Assembly: GCF_900103365.1 (NCBI RefSeq)
Contig: NZ_LT629703.1
Span: forward strand, 7,054,501-7,118,500
DNA: 64,000 nt
Direction: 5' to 3'
Source: Afipia sp. GAS231
Lineage (GTDB): Bacteria > Pseudomonadota > Alphaproteobacteria > Rhizobiales > Xanthobacteraceae
Below, one piece after another: positions 7,133 through 16,069 of the stretch (position 1 is the stretch's first letter; every line of letters starts with the position of its first letter). Below the pieces are notes generated by a model, which saw nothing but the letters and a program-made list of their open reading frames with translations, was not told the origin of the DNA and ran no database searches. Both the position numbers and the translations under genes were made by a program.

Positions 7133-7156
7133 CTCTTAATGGTTGCTACGAAATGC

Positions 7157-7244
7157 CGTCGTCATTGCGAGGGAAGCGAAGCAATCCATGCTTCAGCAGC
7201 GAAGAACTGGATTGCTTCGTCGCTTCGCTCCTCGCAATGACGGC
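7157..7244. repeat. Intergenic palindrome with GTCATTGCGAG arms
   Basis: The arms start CGTCATTGCGAG (7160) and end CTCGCAATGACG (7231-7242), with inner GCAATCCA/TGGATTGC arms. The near-perfect palindrome lies between IS110 copy 3 and the SDR gene stop. It may act as a terminator-like hairpin for the SDR gene, but no T-run is present. It is a different sequence family from the palindromes at 1461 and 8007. Confidence 0.7.
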
Positions 7245-7250
7245 GAACGC

Positions 7251-7991
7251 CTACGCCGGCGCGCGGAAACTCATCAACGTCCGCGTCTTGAAGTCGTAGA
7301 ACTTGCCGGTCGAGTCCCAGCTAGGCGCGCACATCGGCACGATGAATTCGGCGGCCTGCTCCGGCGTGTCCAGGGTCGCCGGATCTTCGCCGGGAAACAT
7401 CGTGGCGCGCATGCGGGTGCGGATCGGGCCGGGGTTGAACAGGTTGACGCGCATCCTGGTGCTCGCGGTTTCTTCCGCCCAGACCCGCACCAGGGCTTCG
7501 AGGGCGGCCTTCGAGGCGGCGTAGGGGCCGATATAGGCGGGGGCTTTGTTGGCGGCGCCTGAGGTGACGAACACGGCGCGGCCGGCGTCGGACTGTTTCA
7601 GCAACGGCTCCATACAGCGGACCAACTGAAAATTGGCGGTCACGTTGACGGCCATGACGTCATTCCACGGCTTCACCTCGATATGGCCGAGCGGCGAGGA
7701 GGGGCCGGCGACGCCGGCGTTGCCGACGAGAATGTCGATCTTGCCGTGGCGCTCGTGCAGCGCGGCGCCGAGCCGCGCGATGCCGTCATAGTCAGTGAGG
7801 TTGAGCGGCACCAGCGTGGCGCTGCCGCCGTCTTTGCGGATCTCGTCGTCGAGTTCTTCCAGGCCGCCTTGCGTGCGCGCCACGGCAACGACATGCGCGC
7901 CGGCTTTGGCGAGTGCCACGGCGGTGGCACGGCCGATGCCGCGTGAGGCGCCGGTGACGACGGCGATGCGGGAAGCGAAGGGTTTGGTCAT
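7251..7991 (-). CDS. SDR-family NAD(P)-dependent oxidoreductase
   Basis: A 246-residue classical short-chain dehydrogenase. The cofactor motif is TGASRGIG near residue 13, NAG appears in VGNAGVAG, and the catalytic Ser, Tyr and Lys are in VTSGAANKAPAYIGPYAASKAA. The C-terminal NPGPIRTRMR matches the family. Substrate unknown. The start at 7991 (MTKPFASRIAVVTG) places the Rossmann fold at the usual position; a longer frame upstream runs through the palindrome and is rejected. It lies directly downstream of purF on the same strand, an arrangement seen in related genomes, but a large palindrome between them makes separate transcription possible. Confidence 0.88.
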   Translation of the reverse strand: MTKPFASRIAVVTGASRGIGRATAVALAKAGAHVVAVARTQGGLEELDDEIRKDGGSATLVPLNLTDYDGIARLGAALHERHGKIDILVGNAGVAGPSSPLGHIEVKPWNDVMAVNVTANFQLVRCMEPLLKQSDAGRAVFVTSGAANKAPAYIGPYAASKAALEALVRVWAEETASTRMRVNLFNPGPIRTRMRATMFPGEDPATLDTPEQAAEFIVPMCAPSWDSTGKFYDFKTRTLMSFRAPA

Positions 7992-8006
7992 GGTAACAGC
8001 TTGCTC

Positions 8007-8094
8007 CGTCATGCCCGGGCTTGTCCCGGGCATCCACGTTCTTTGCGGCGGGGTATTACAGACGTGGATGGCCGGGACAAGCCCGGCCATGACG
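8007..8094. repeat. Large intergenic palindrome with 30-base arms
   Basis: The left arm (8007-8039, CGTCATGCCCGGGCTTGTCC...) and right arm (8062-8094, ending GACAAGCCCGGCCATGACG) are complementary over about 30 positions with few mismatches, around a 22-base loop. It occupies the purF-SDR gap and could form a strong hairpin in the purF transcript. I recognise it as a common Bradyrhizobium-type intergenic palindrome. Confidence 0.75.
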
Positions 8095-8169
8095 TGAAAT
8101 TATTGATCTGAGCCGGTGGCTATGGGTCCCTGCGCCCGTGCGCAATTGCGCACTAGGCAGGGACGACAG

Positions 8170-9696
8170 CTAGCTCGCCTCCGCCAGCAGCGACAATTGC
8201 CGGGGCTGCGGTTCAACCTGGGTCTGGTCGGTGAGGTGGGTCGGATAGGCGCCCGTAAAGCAGTGATCCGAGAATTTCGGACTGGCGGGATCGCGGCCGG
8301 GTTCACCCATGGCGCGGTACATGCCGTCGATCGACAGGAACGCCAGCGAATCCGCGCCGATGATCTCGCGCATTTCCTCCAGCGAATGGGTCGCGGCCAG
8401 CAGTCCGCCACGGTCCGGCAGGTCGATGCCGTAATAGTCGGGATACAGGATCGGCGGCGAGGCGAGGCGGAAGTGCACTTCGCGCGCGCCGGCATCGCGC
8501 ATCATGCGGACGATCTTCTTCGACGTGGTGCCGCGCACCAGGGAGTCGTCGATCAGCATGATGCGCTTGCCTTCGATCGCAGCGCGGTTGGCCGAATGCT
8601 TCATGCGCACGCCGAGTTCGCGCACGCTCTGGGTCGGCTGAATGAAGGTGCGGCCAACATAGTGGTTGCGGATGATGCCGAGTTCGAACGGCACACCGGA
8701 ATGCTGGCTGTAGCCGAGGGCGGCGGGCACGCCGGAATCCGGCACCGGCACCACGACGTCGATATCGACATGGCTTTCACGCGCCAACTGTGCGCCGAAG
8801 GCCTTGCGGACATCGTAGACCGAGCGGCCGCCGACGATCGAATCCGGCCGCGAGAAGTAGATGTATTCGAAGATGCAGGGCCGCGGCGGTTTTGGCGGGA
8901 ACGGCTTGTGGGTGCTGGCGCCGTGTTCGTCGAACACGACGATCTCGCCGGGTTCGACATCGCGGACATATTTGGCGCCGATCATGTCGAGCGCGCAGGT
9001 TTCCGAAGTCAGGATCGGGCGGCCGTCGAGGTCGCCGAGCACCAGCGGGCGGATGCCGAGCGGGTCGCGGGCGCCGATCAGCTTCTTGTTGGTCAGCGAC
9101 ACCAGCGCGTAGGCGCCCTCGATGGCGCGCAGCGATTCGATGAAGCGGTCGATGAAGCGGCTGCGCTTGGACTGCGCCACCAGGTGCAGGATCACCTCGG
9201 TGTCGGTGGTCGACTGCATCATGGCGCCGTTCTTCACCAGTTCGCGGCGCAAGGTCAGGCCGTTGGTGAGATTGCCGTTATGGCCGACCGCGAAGCCGCC
9301 GGCATTGAGCTCGGCGAACAGCGGCTGCACGTTGCGCAGGATGGTGGCGCCTGTCGTGGAGTAGCGGACATGGCCGACGGCGGCGTTACCGGGCAGACGC
9401 TCGATCACTTCGCGGCGGGAGAAGGTGTCGCCGACCAGGCCGAGGCGGCGTTCCGAATGGAAGCGGGCGCCGTCGAAGGTGACGATGCCGGCGGCTTCCT
9501 GGCCGCGGTGCTGGAGGGCGTGGAGGCCGAGTGCGGTGATCGCGGCAGCTTCCGGGTGGCCGTAAATGCCGAACACGCCGCACTCCTCGCGGAGCGTGTC
9601 GCCTTCGAGGTCGTCCTGTAGTTCGATGCCGAGATTCAGATCAGGTTTAGAGTCAGACTGGTGGGCGGGATCGGAAGGGTTCTGCATCTCGTCCAT
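8170..9696 (-). CDS. purF: Amidophosphoribosyltransferase
   Basis: The first committed enzyme of purine synthesis: PRPP plus glutamine gives phosphoribosylamine. It has 508 residues, normal for the family. The Ntn-hydrolase nucleophile is C39 in REECGVFGIYG, so the first 38 residues are a propeptide. The glutaminase part includes ALQHRGQEAAGI and VGHVRYSTTG; the PRTase part has the PRPP loop VLIDDSLVRGTTSKK-like segment (MLIDDSLVRGTTS). AGAGAGG precedes the ATG at 9696; another ATG at 9687 is possible. cvpA lies 22 bases upstream on the same strand, the classical cvpA-purF pair. Confidence 0.97.
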   Translation of the reverse strand: MDEMQNPSDPAHQSDSKPDLNLGIELQDDLEGDTLREECGVFGIYGHPEAAAITALGLHALQHRGQEAAGIVTFDGARFHSERRLGLVGDTFSRREVIERLPGNAAVGHVRYSTTGATILRNVQPLFAELNAGGFAVGHNGNLTNGLTLRRELVKNGAMMQSTTDTEVILHLVAQSKRSRFIDRFIESLRAIEGAYALVSLTNKKLIGARDPLGIRPLVLGDLDGRPILTSETCALDMIGAKYVRDVEPGEIVVFDEHGASTHKPFPPKPPRPCIFEYIYFSRPDSIVGGRSVYDVRKAFGAQLARESHVDIDVVVPVPDSGVPAALGYSQHSGVPFELGIIRNHYVGRTFIQPTQSVRELGVRMKHSANRAAIEGKRIMLIDDSLVRGTTSKKIVRMMRDAGAREVHFRLASPPILYPDYYGIDLPDRGGLLAATHSLEEMREIIGADSLAFLSIDGMYRAMGEPGRDPASPKFSDHCFTGAYPTHLTDQTQVEPQPRQLSLLAEAS

Positions 9697-9718
9697 CGCG
9701 CCTCTCTTCTGGCCAGAA

Positions 9719-10348
9719 TTATTTGCCCGCGGGTTTCTCGATCAGCTTTTTAAGGCTGTCACGGGCAGGTTTACTGTAGCCATCACCGGACGCAGGGGCT
9801 GCCTGGTCGGTGTCAGTTTGATCGTCTTCAGGTTTATTCTTCTTGAATCTCTTTAAGATGGTGTTCTCGGGGTCATCAGGCAAGAGCGACATTAACCAAT
9901 CGCCGGTTCCCTGCAGCACCACCCGGGACTTGGCCCCGGTAATCCAGTCGGGCCGCTGCTTGTCCGGAACCAGCCAGACGAAGAACTGGTAGGCCACCAC
10001 CACGATCAGAAGGCCGCGGCCGAGCCCGAACAGGAACCCGAGCGTGCGGTCCAGCGCACCGATCCGGGAATCCAGGATCATGTCCGAAATCCGCACCGTG
10101 ATGATCGACACCACGATCAGGGTACCGATGAAGGTGCCGGCCACCACCACGACGGAGGCGACGGTGTCGTTGTTGAAATAGGTTTTTGCGGTCGGCAGCA
10201 GCTTGGCGAAGGCGTAAAGCGTGACCAGCGCCGCAGCGCCCCAGGCCGCGATCGACAGGATTTCGCGCATGAAGCCGCGCACCAGGGCAAGCAGCCCCGA
10301 AATCAGCATCACTCCAAGCAGGACGAGATCGAGTATCGTTATCGGCAT
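9719..10348 (-). CDS. cvpA: CvpA-family inner-membrane protein
   Basis: A 209-residue membrane protein with four hydrophobic segments (ILDLVLLGVMLISGLLALV at about 5-23, IAAWGAAALVTLYAF, VASVVVVAGTFIGTLIVVS, and FLFGLGRGLLIVVVAYQFFVW) and the family signature GALDRTLGFLFGLGRG. The C-terminal 60 residues are charged and cytoplasmic. CvpA was named for colicin V production and is linked to envelope homeostasis. It lies immediately upstream of purF, 22 bases apart, probably one transcript. Confidence 0.94.
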   Translation of the reverse strand: MPITILDLVLLGVMLISGLLALVRGFMREILSIAAWGAAALVTLYAFAKLLPTAKTYFNNDTVASVVVVAGTFIGTLIVVSIITVRISDMILDSRIGALDRTLGFLFGLGRGLLIVVVAYQFFVWLVPDKQRPDWITGAKSRVVLQGTGDWLMSLLPDDPENTILKRFKKNKPEDDQTDTDQAAPASGDGYSKPARDSLKKLIEKPAGK

Positions 10349-10512
10349 CGGCTGGTCAGGTCCGCTCGTAGGTTCTCAAGCAGCGAATCGGCATGTTCAG
10401 GACGTCCTAGGTGACGGGCATAAGGTATATCCCGCAAGGCCGGATATCGCGCCATCCCGCTCGCCCTTCGCGCGCGTTGTATAGCGGCGAGGGCGGGGCG
10501 CGTCACGCCGCT

Positions 10513-11976
<1,464 letters not shown>

Positions 11977-12078
11977 GGAGGGGTGAGTCGCTCTTTACCG
12001 GTAAAACCCTGATAGCATAGAAACTCTCAAAATGTTCCTAATTTGTTCTTTGTCACCGTTTGGGTGCTGTGCTGTTTC

Positions 12079-12117
12079 GGCCTCATTCGAAAATCGCAGT
12101 GGCCTCATTTGAATTGT
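12079..12117 (+). repeat. Degenerate repeat A, possible IS-end remnant
   Basis: GGCC-N8-A-type units are spaced so that GTGGCCTCATTTGAATT ends the block. The same 38-base pattern recurs at 13100-13138 (GTGGCCTGGTTTGAATT) with roughly 70 percent identity by eye and the same orientation. Repeated GGCC(C/T)-N-TTTGA units resemble the multiple terminal repeats of IS21-type elements, but no transposase gene is present nearby. Confidence 0.35.
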
Positions 12118-12267
12118 TAATGATTCAGCAGGGGTGAGCTGTATTGACCAGATGCCGTCCTCCGGACGTGTCAGACTGTCTCCGTCACCGCCCCAGCCAT
12201 TGGCATCCATCGGTGATGAGAACGCCAAGCCGCGCTCCCGCCTTCCTACAAGGAACGGAGCAGTGCT

Positions 12268-12468
12268 ATGCAGCAGCGACGCCATCTCAAGCTATCTCAG
12301 CCTCTGGAACAGCGCCTTGCAGAGGAGGCACACCGCCTGCGTGAGCAGGCCAAATTGCTTCCACTTGGTGCGGTTCGCGAAGCGACAATCCGCAAGGCCC
12401 GACAGGCCGAGACCGGATCGCACATGAGCGAATGGCTGCGATCACCCGGCCTGCAGCCGCCCCGCTGA
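12268..12468 (+). CDS. Small conserved hydrophilic protein (66 aa)
   Basis: A 66-residue charged protein with one long amphipathic helix (RLAEEAHRLREQAKLLPLG, then REATIRKARQAETGSHMSEW) and the ending LRSPGLQPPR. I recognise this pattern as a very common small hypothetical protein of Bradyrhizobium, present in several copies per genome; no function is known. GGAG lies seven bases before the ATG. It overlaps the start of the next small gene by 37 bases in another frame. Confidence 0.75.
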   Translation: MQQRRHLKLSQPLEQRLAEEAHRLREQAKLLPLGAVREATIRKARQAETGSHMSEWLRSPGLQPPR

Positions 12469-12581
12469 AAATGCTTACGCTGGTGGCGATATTGGCCGGA
12501 CCTATCGTGGTGACGACAATCGTGACGATTGTCGTCTTCGAGATCAAGGACGCATGGGACCGTAACCGCCAGATGAAGTAG
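12432..12581 (+). CDS. Small single-pass membrane protein (49 aa)
   Basis: A 49-residue reading frame. A hydrophobic segment of about 22 residues (MLTLVAILAGPIVVTTIV then TIVVF) is followed by a charged tail (EIKDAWDRNRQMK). It overlaps the 3' end of the preceding gene in a different frame, so translational coupling is possible, but no strong ribosome-binding site is visible. The clean membrane topology argues for a real gene. Confidence 0.45.
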   Translation: MAAITRPAAAPLKMLTLVAILAGPIVVTTIVTIVVFEIKDAWDRNRQMK

Positions 12582-12601
12582 GGCCTCTCAGACGGCCCAT
12601 T

Positions 12602-12838
12602 CTATCCGGCCGGGTTCTCGTATGAAGGCTTGGAATAGACGGGTACGGTACCAATCTCCCGTCCCGCATCGTTGATTATTGCGACGCGGCGCTCTGGATC
12701 ATCCTCTGGCTTATCGAGGGAAACACCGACGGCCAATACCATTGCCCGAATGATTGCATCAGTATCGTCGTCACAAACAAAGCCTATTGAATCAAAAAGC
12801 CGGTGGCCGTCCTTCACAACAAAAAAGTATCTGGGCAT
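12602..12838 (-). CDS. DUF6894-type small protein
   Basis: A 78-residue protein starting MPRYFFVVKDGHRLFDSIG, the hallmark of a small soluble family (DUF6894) abundant in Bradyrhizobium. The C-terminal part has VAIINDAGREIGTVPVY, also typical. Function unknown. GGAGG lies before the ATG at 12838. An upstream in-frame GTG would add 35 residues through the hairpin at 12890 and is rejected. It is convergent with the two small genes before it. Confidence 0.75.
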   Translation of the reverse strand: MPRYFFVVKDGHRLFDSIGFVCDDDTDAIIRAMVLAVGVSLDKPEDDPERRVAIINDAGREIGTVPVYSKPSYENPAG

Positions 12839-12889
12839 GGGCAACCTCCGGATTGCCAAGCCCCCATAACCAAGATTGTTCCGGAGTAA

Positions 12890-12919
12890 GGCCGCCTCAG
12901 TTGGCGGCCTCTTTGTTTT
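12890..12919 (+). terminator. Hairpin GGCCGCC-TCAGTT-GGCGGCC with T-rich tail
   Basis: A perfect 7-base-pair stem (12890-12896 with 12903-12909), six-base loop TCAGTT, then TCTTTGTTTT. On the plus strand it has the form of a Rho-independent terminator, yet no gene ends just before it; the nearest plus gene stops at 12581. Two related copies occur at 13515 and 13671, which suggests a repeated element. Confidence 0.55.
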
Positions 12920-13099
12920 GGCAAGATACAGAGTCAATTGCACCGGCTCTTACCCATAGTGCAATGCCACTCTATCTCGTAGTTCCTTGATCGTTGAGCA
13001 CGTTTTGCTCATGCCAATGATCTCGTAACAGCGCGACACAAGTTTTCTTGCGCCCAAATTTTCCGTGATGCTTGGTACTGGCCTGTTTTAACCCCTAGT

Positions 13100-13138
13100 G
13101 GCCCAGTTTGATTTTGGCGGTGGCCTGGTTTGAATTTT
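13100..13138 (+). repeat. Degenerate repeat B, possible IS-end remnant
   Basis: This is the second copy of the pattern at 12079-12117, starting GGCCCAGTTTGATTTTGG and ending GTGGCCTGGTTTGAATT. The 12839-13196 interval otherwise holds only the hairpin at 12890 and no gene. Confidence 0.35.
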
Positions 13139-13196
13139 GGAACCCGGGCCGCGCCATTCTCGTTGACCAGCAACGCAACCACGACTGGGTGCCATC

Positions 13197-13355
13197 ATGT
13201 GGTGGGAACTAGTAGCGTTGGTAACTGCAACCGTATTGATCCCGAGCATTGCAATAATCGCCCTTTTCCATCTCGGGATACTGAAGCGGGTCGAAGACCT
13301 CGCGCCCCGGGTTGACGATGGTGCGGCCTCGCAAGATCGAAAGACGCCGAAGTAA
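13197..13355 (+). CDS. Small single-pass membrane protein (52 aa)
   Basis: Starting MWWELVALVTATVLIPSIAI, a hydrophobic helix of about 25 residues is followed by a charged tail (LKRVEDLAPRVDDGAASQDR, ending KTPK). The organisation matches small membrane proteins with a cytoplasmic tail. The ribosome-binding site is weak. It lies in an accessory stretch with no recognisable partner, so this is a plausible but unproven gene. Confidence 0.4.
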   Translation: MWWELVALVTATVLIPSIAIIALFHLGILKRVEDLAPRVDDGAASQDRKTPK

Positions 13356-13860
13356 GGTCGGGTGCTGTCCGTATTTGACCCCAAGTGGGGCCGCCCGCCT
13401 TGCTCTAAAATTCAGACGGCCCCTGCCAGCCATATCAATCGTCCTGCCCCATTGGCAGTGGCCATAGCCAGCCCACGAAACACAAGCAAACCGATTTGAA
13501 AGTCTTACGACAAAGGCCGCCTCAGTTGGCTGCTCCGCACGGAAAGCGAAGACCCGGCAACTATGCCGGGCCGAACGCAAGTATACTCTGTTGAGAAGAA
13601 AGTGAAATTTTGAGGCAATGCCTGGTAGCCGTCTATCCGGGGCAATACCGTCAACCTGCCTGACAGAAAGGGCGCCGCAGTTGGCGGCCTCTTTCAACAA
13701 GCACTTCAATCGGATCAACCCCTTGAATTTGATGCTCGCAGCAAATTGCGAGGAGATGGCCTTGCCGTCGTAAGCCGATGGCACTGCCTCTGGAGGGACG
13801 TTCGTCGCTTCGCGTCAAACAAAAGCGCAATCGCGTAAAGCGCGCGAGCTGATCAGAAAA
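13356..13860. other. Gene-free stretch with two more GGCCGCC-type hairpins
   Basis: GGCCGCCTCAGTTGGC at 13515-13530 and GGCGCCGCAGTTGGCGGCC at 13671-13689 (followed by TCTTT) repeat the hairpin at 12890. The first has a decayed right arm. No gene with support is visible on either strand. Confidence 0.5.
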
Positions 13861-13896
13861 CGACAATGCCCGGGATCGCAATCCCGGGCATTGTCG
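13861..13896 (-). terminator. Rho-independent terminator of the SPFH gene
   Basis: A perfect 16-base-pair stem (CGACAATGCCCGGGAT with its complement, loop CGCA). On the reverse strand it is followed by TTTTCTG. It starts 20 bases after the SPFH gene stop. Confidence 0.85.
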
Positions 13897-13916
13897 CTTG
13901 CAGATGAATCTCAGCT

Positions 13917-14801
13917 CTACTTGATCGACACGAACGGCACCGAAGAGCCCGGCACCATCGTGGTCGGCAGCACGCCGTTCCAGCGTTCGGCCTGGACCAG
14001 CGTCACCAGGTTCGGGTTGTTGCCGAGCGCCTTGCCGCGTGCCTCGATGGCGGCGGCTTCGGCTTCGCCCGTGATCTTGATGTTGGAGGCCTTGGCTTCG
14101 CCGTTCAGGCGGGTGGCTTCGGCGTTGGCCTGCGCCTCGGCGCGGACCGCGTTGGCTTTCGCCGTGGCCTGCGTCACCGTGATCTGGGCCTGGACTTTTT
14201 CGCGCTCGGCGTTCTGCTGCAGTTTCTGCACTTCAACTTCCGCCAGCATGCGCTGCTCGATCGAATGCAGGTAGGTCTGGCTGAACTCGATGTTCTCGAG
14301 CTGGACGCTCTCGATGATGATCATCGGATCGTTGTTCAGCGTCGCGGTGATGGCGTCCTTGATCGCGCTGTTCAGCTGACCGCGCTCCTGGATGGCTCTC
14401 ACGGCGGTGTAGCGGCCGAACACGACCTTGACCTGCTGGTTGACGACCGGGCTGACGACCTGGTTGACCGCGGTCTGCAGTGCGCCGAACCTCGCGTAGA
14501 GGTCCGAGACTTTTTCCGGCGCCGCACGCAGGGTGACGCTGATCTTCAGGTCGGCCGGCTGCTGGTCGAACGAGTAGGAGTTCATCTTGTCCCAGGTAAA
14601 GGTCGTGGTCTTGACGCTGACCTTCTCGACGGTGTCCATCAGCGGGACCTTGAAGCCGAGGCCCGGCTGGGCGGTGCCGACCACCGCGCCATAGCGCAGC
14701 AGCACGCCGCGCTCGGTCTGATCGACGGTGTACCAGCTACCCGCGGCAATGATCACGGCAATAGCGACGGCGACGATGGCGCCAATAATTCCCCGGTTCA
14801 T
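13917..14801 (-). CDS. SPFH/prohibitin-family membrane protein
   Basis: A 294-residue protein. An N-terminal membrane anchor (IIGAIVAVAIAVIIAAGSWY) is followed by the SPFH domain (QTERGVLLRYGAVVGT, AQPGLGFKVPLMDTVEKV, with the prohibitin-like turn ERGQLNSAIKDAI) and a long Ala/Glu-rich coiled coil from about 190 to 265 (AEVEVQKLQQNAEREKVQAQ onwards). Members form large ring assemblies in the inner membrane, often around proteases; HflC is a relative. No NfeD or HflK partner gene is adjacent. The start at 14801 has GGAGAG upstream and puts the anchor at the N-terminus. Confidence 0.88.
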   Translation of the reverse strand: MNRGIIGAIVAVAIAVIIAAGSWYTVDQTERGVLLRYGAVVGTAQPGLGFKVPLMDTVEKVSVKTTTFTWDKMNSYSFDQQPADLKISVTLRAAPEKVSDLYARFGALQTAVNQVVSPVVNQQVKVVFGRYTAVRAIQERGQLNSAIKDAITATLNNDPMIIIESVQLENIEFSQTYLHSIEQRMLAEVEVQKLQQNAEREKVQAQITVTQATAKANAVRAEAQANAEATRLNGEAKASNIKITGEAEAAAIEARGKALGNNPNLVTLVQAERWNGVLPTTMVPGSSVPFVSIK

Positions 14802-15130
14802 CTTGGTCTCTCCAGGCTTGGGGCGGTTGAAATACCTCACCAGCCAATATCTGTGGTCACTAACCGAAATGATGTGACTCGCGTCACTTCGTCGGGCTTT
14901 CGCCACGATTGGTTCAGATCGATCGGATGGGTTCAGGGAAATTTTATGAAAATGCTACGGACCACAGCAAGGACAGACCGGCTGTCGCAAGTCCCGGGAC
15001 GCACCGGCAGTGCGACGCGCGCGCCGCGGGGCGTTAGGTCAGCGACTACCGAACGGTCACTGCTGACAGCATGCTGGCAGCAGGCCCCGGTTATCAGCTT
15101 GCATCGGGATCAACCGGCGAGGAGCCAATC
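14802..15130. other. Divergent intergenic region, nothing recognised
   Basis: It must contain the promoters of the SPFH gene and the GFA gene. No clear operator, repeat or additional gene was seen. Confidence 0.4.
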
Positions 15131-15499
15131 GTGCCAATCAAGGGAAGCTGCCATTGCGGCCAGACGCAATTCGAGGTGAGCGAGGCGCCGGCCGGCGTGA
15201 CCCGTTGCACCTGTTCGCTGTGCGCCAAGCGCGGCGCGCTGTGGGCCTACTACACGCCGGCGCAATTTCGCCTGACGTCGCCGCCTGAAAACGTCGCGAC
15301 CTATCGCTGGGGCAGCCGTACCGTCAAACATCATTTCTGCGCCAGTTGCGGCTGCGGCACCTATTCGGAATCGCCGGACTGGTCGACCGGCAAGCCGGAC
15401 TTCGACAATCCGAAGGTCGGCATCAATGCGCGGCTGTTCGACGAATTCGATCTCGATGCGGTGCCGGTAACCGTCATCGACGGCAAGAACCTGTGGTGA
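15131..15499 (+). CDS. GFA-family zinc protein (CENP-V/Gfa fold)
   Basis: A 122-residue Mss4-like-fold protein related to glutathione-dependent formaldehyde-activating enzyme. The zinc motifs are complete: CHCGQTQFEV near the N-terminus, CTCSLC, and CASCGCGTYSES. Substrate unknown; many members are not formaldehyde enzymes. I choose the GTG at 15131 because GAGGAG lies six bases upstream and homologues begin just before the first CxC; an ATG 20 codons earlier is in frame but lacks support. Confidence 0.85.
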   Translation: MPIKGSCHCGQTQFEVSEAPAGVTRCTCSLCAKRGALWAYYTPAQFRLTSPPENVATYRWGSRTVKHHFCASCGCGTYSESPDWSTGKPDFDNPKVGINARLFDEFDLDAVPVTVIDGKNLW

Positions 15500-15602
15500 T
15501 GATGCGGTCATCTTCGCTGCAACGCGGTCATGGCCGGGTACCGGCTGACGGCTGCGGCGAAAGCTGTTATGATCGCCGCAAAATAACACCGGGAGGATTG
15601 CC

Positions 15603-16049
15603 ATGGACGCCGTGACGCCGCAGCGCGCGACCGCAGACACCCATTCCCATCTGGTTCGCCCCGACGGCATGGAATGGCAGAAGACCCGCTTTCCCGGCTG
15701 CGAAGCCAAGACGCTGCTGTTCGATAAGAAGACCGGGCTGATGACCGCGCTGATGCGTTTTGCGCCGGGTGCGGTACTGCCCGACCACGAGCACGTCAAC
15801 ATCGAGCAGACCTATGTGCTCGAAGGCTCGCTGGTCGACAAGGAAGGGCCGGCCCAGGGTATCGAATGCAAGGCCGGCGAATTCATCTGGCGCGAGGAAG
15901 GCAGCCGCCATGTCGCCTGGTGTCCGCAGGGTGGGCTGATGCTCGCGATCTTCCAGGTCCCGAACAAGTTCTTCGAGGCCGACGGGCGGGTCATCGACGC
16001 CGCGGGCGAGGATTGGGACGCCGCCTGGGGTCACACCGGCAAGGGCTGA
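15603..16049 (+). CDS. Cupin-domain protein (ChrR-like)
   Basis: A 148-residue protein with one cupin barrel. Motif 1 is visible as LPDHEHVNIEQTYVLEGSL (metal ligands H, H, E) and motif 2 as GEFIWREEGSRHVAWCP (ligand H). The pattern matches the anti-ECF ChrR-type cupin, but no zinc anti-sigma domain or sigma gene is present, so a small metal-dependent enzyme or binding protein is more likely. GGGAGG precedes the ATG. It lies about 100 bases after the GFA gene on the same strand, possibly one transcript. Confidence 0.82.
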   Translation: MDAVTPQRATADTHSHLVRPDGMEWQKTRFPGCEAKTLLFDKKTGLMTALMRFAPGAVLPDHEHVNIEQTYVLEGSLVDKEGPAQGIECKAGEFIWREEGSRHVAWCPQGGLMLAIFQVPNKFFEADGRVIDAAGEDWDAAWGHTGKG

Positions 16050-16069
16050 TTTTTCGGATTTGCCCCCGA

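Larger units (their letters stand above)
5976..7147 (+). mobile_element. IS110-family insertion sequence, copy 3
   Basis: The left end is CTTGTAATAGC at 5976 and the right end is ATGGTTG-CT at 7139-7147, spanning 1172 bases with both CT cores, identical in length to copy 2. The noncoding left part is 209 bases and the right part only 15 bases, the layout of IS110-group elements whose bridge RNA lies upstream of the transposase. The left flank is a REP hairpin ending AACCCATC; the right flank continues ACGAAATG. Confidence 0.9.
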
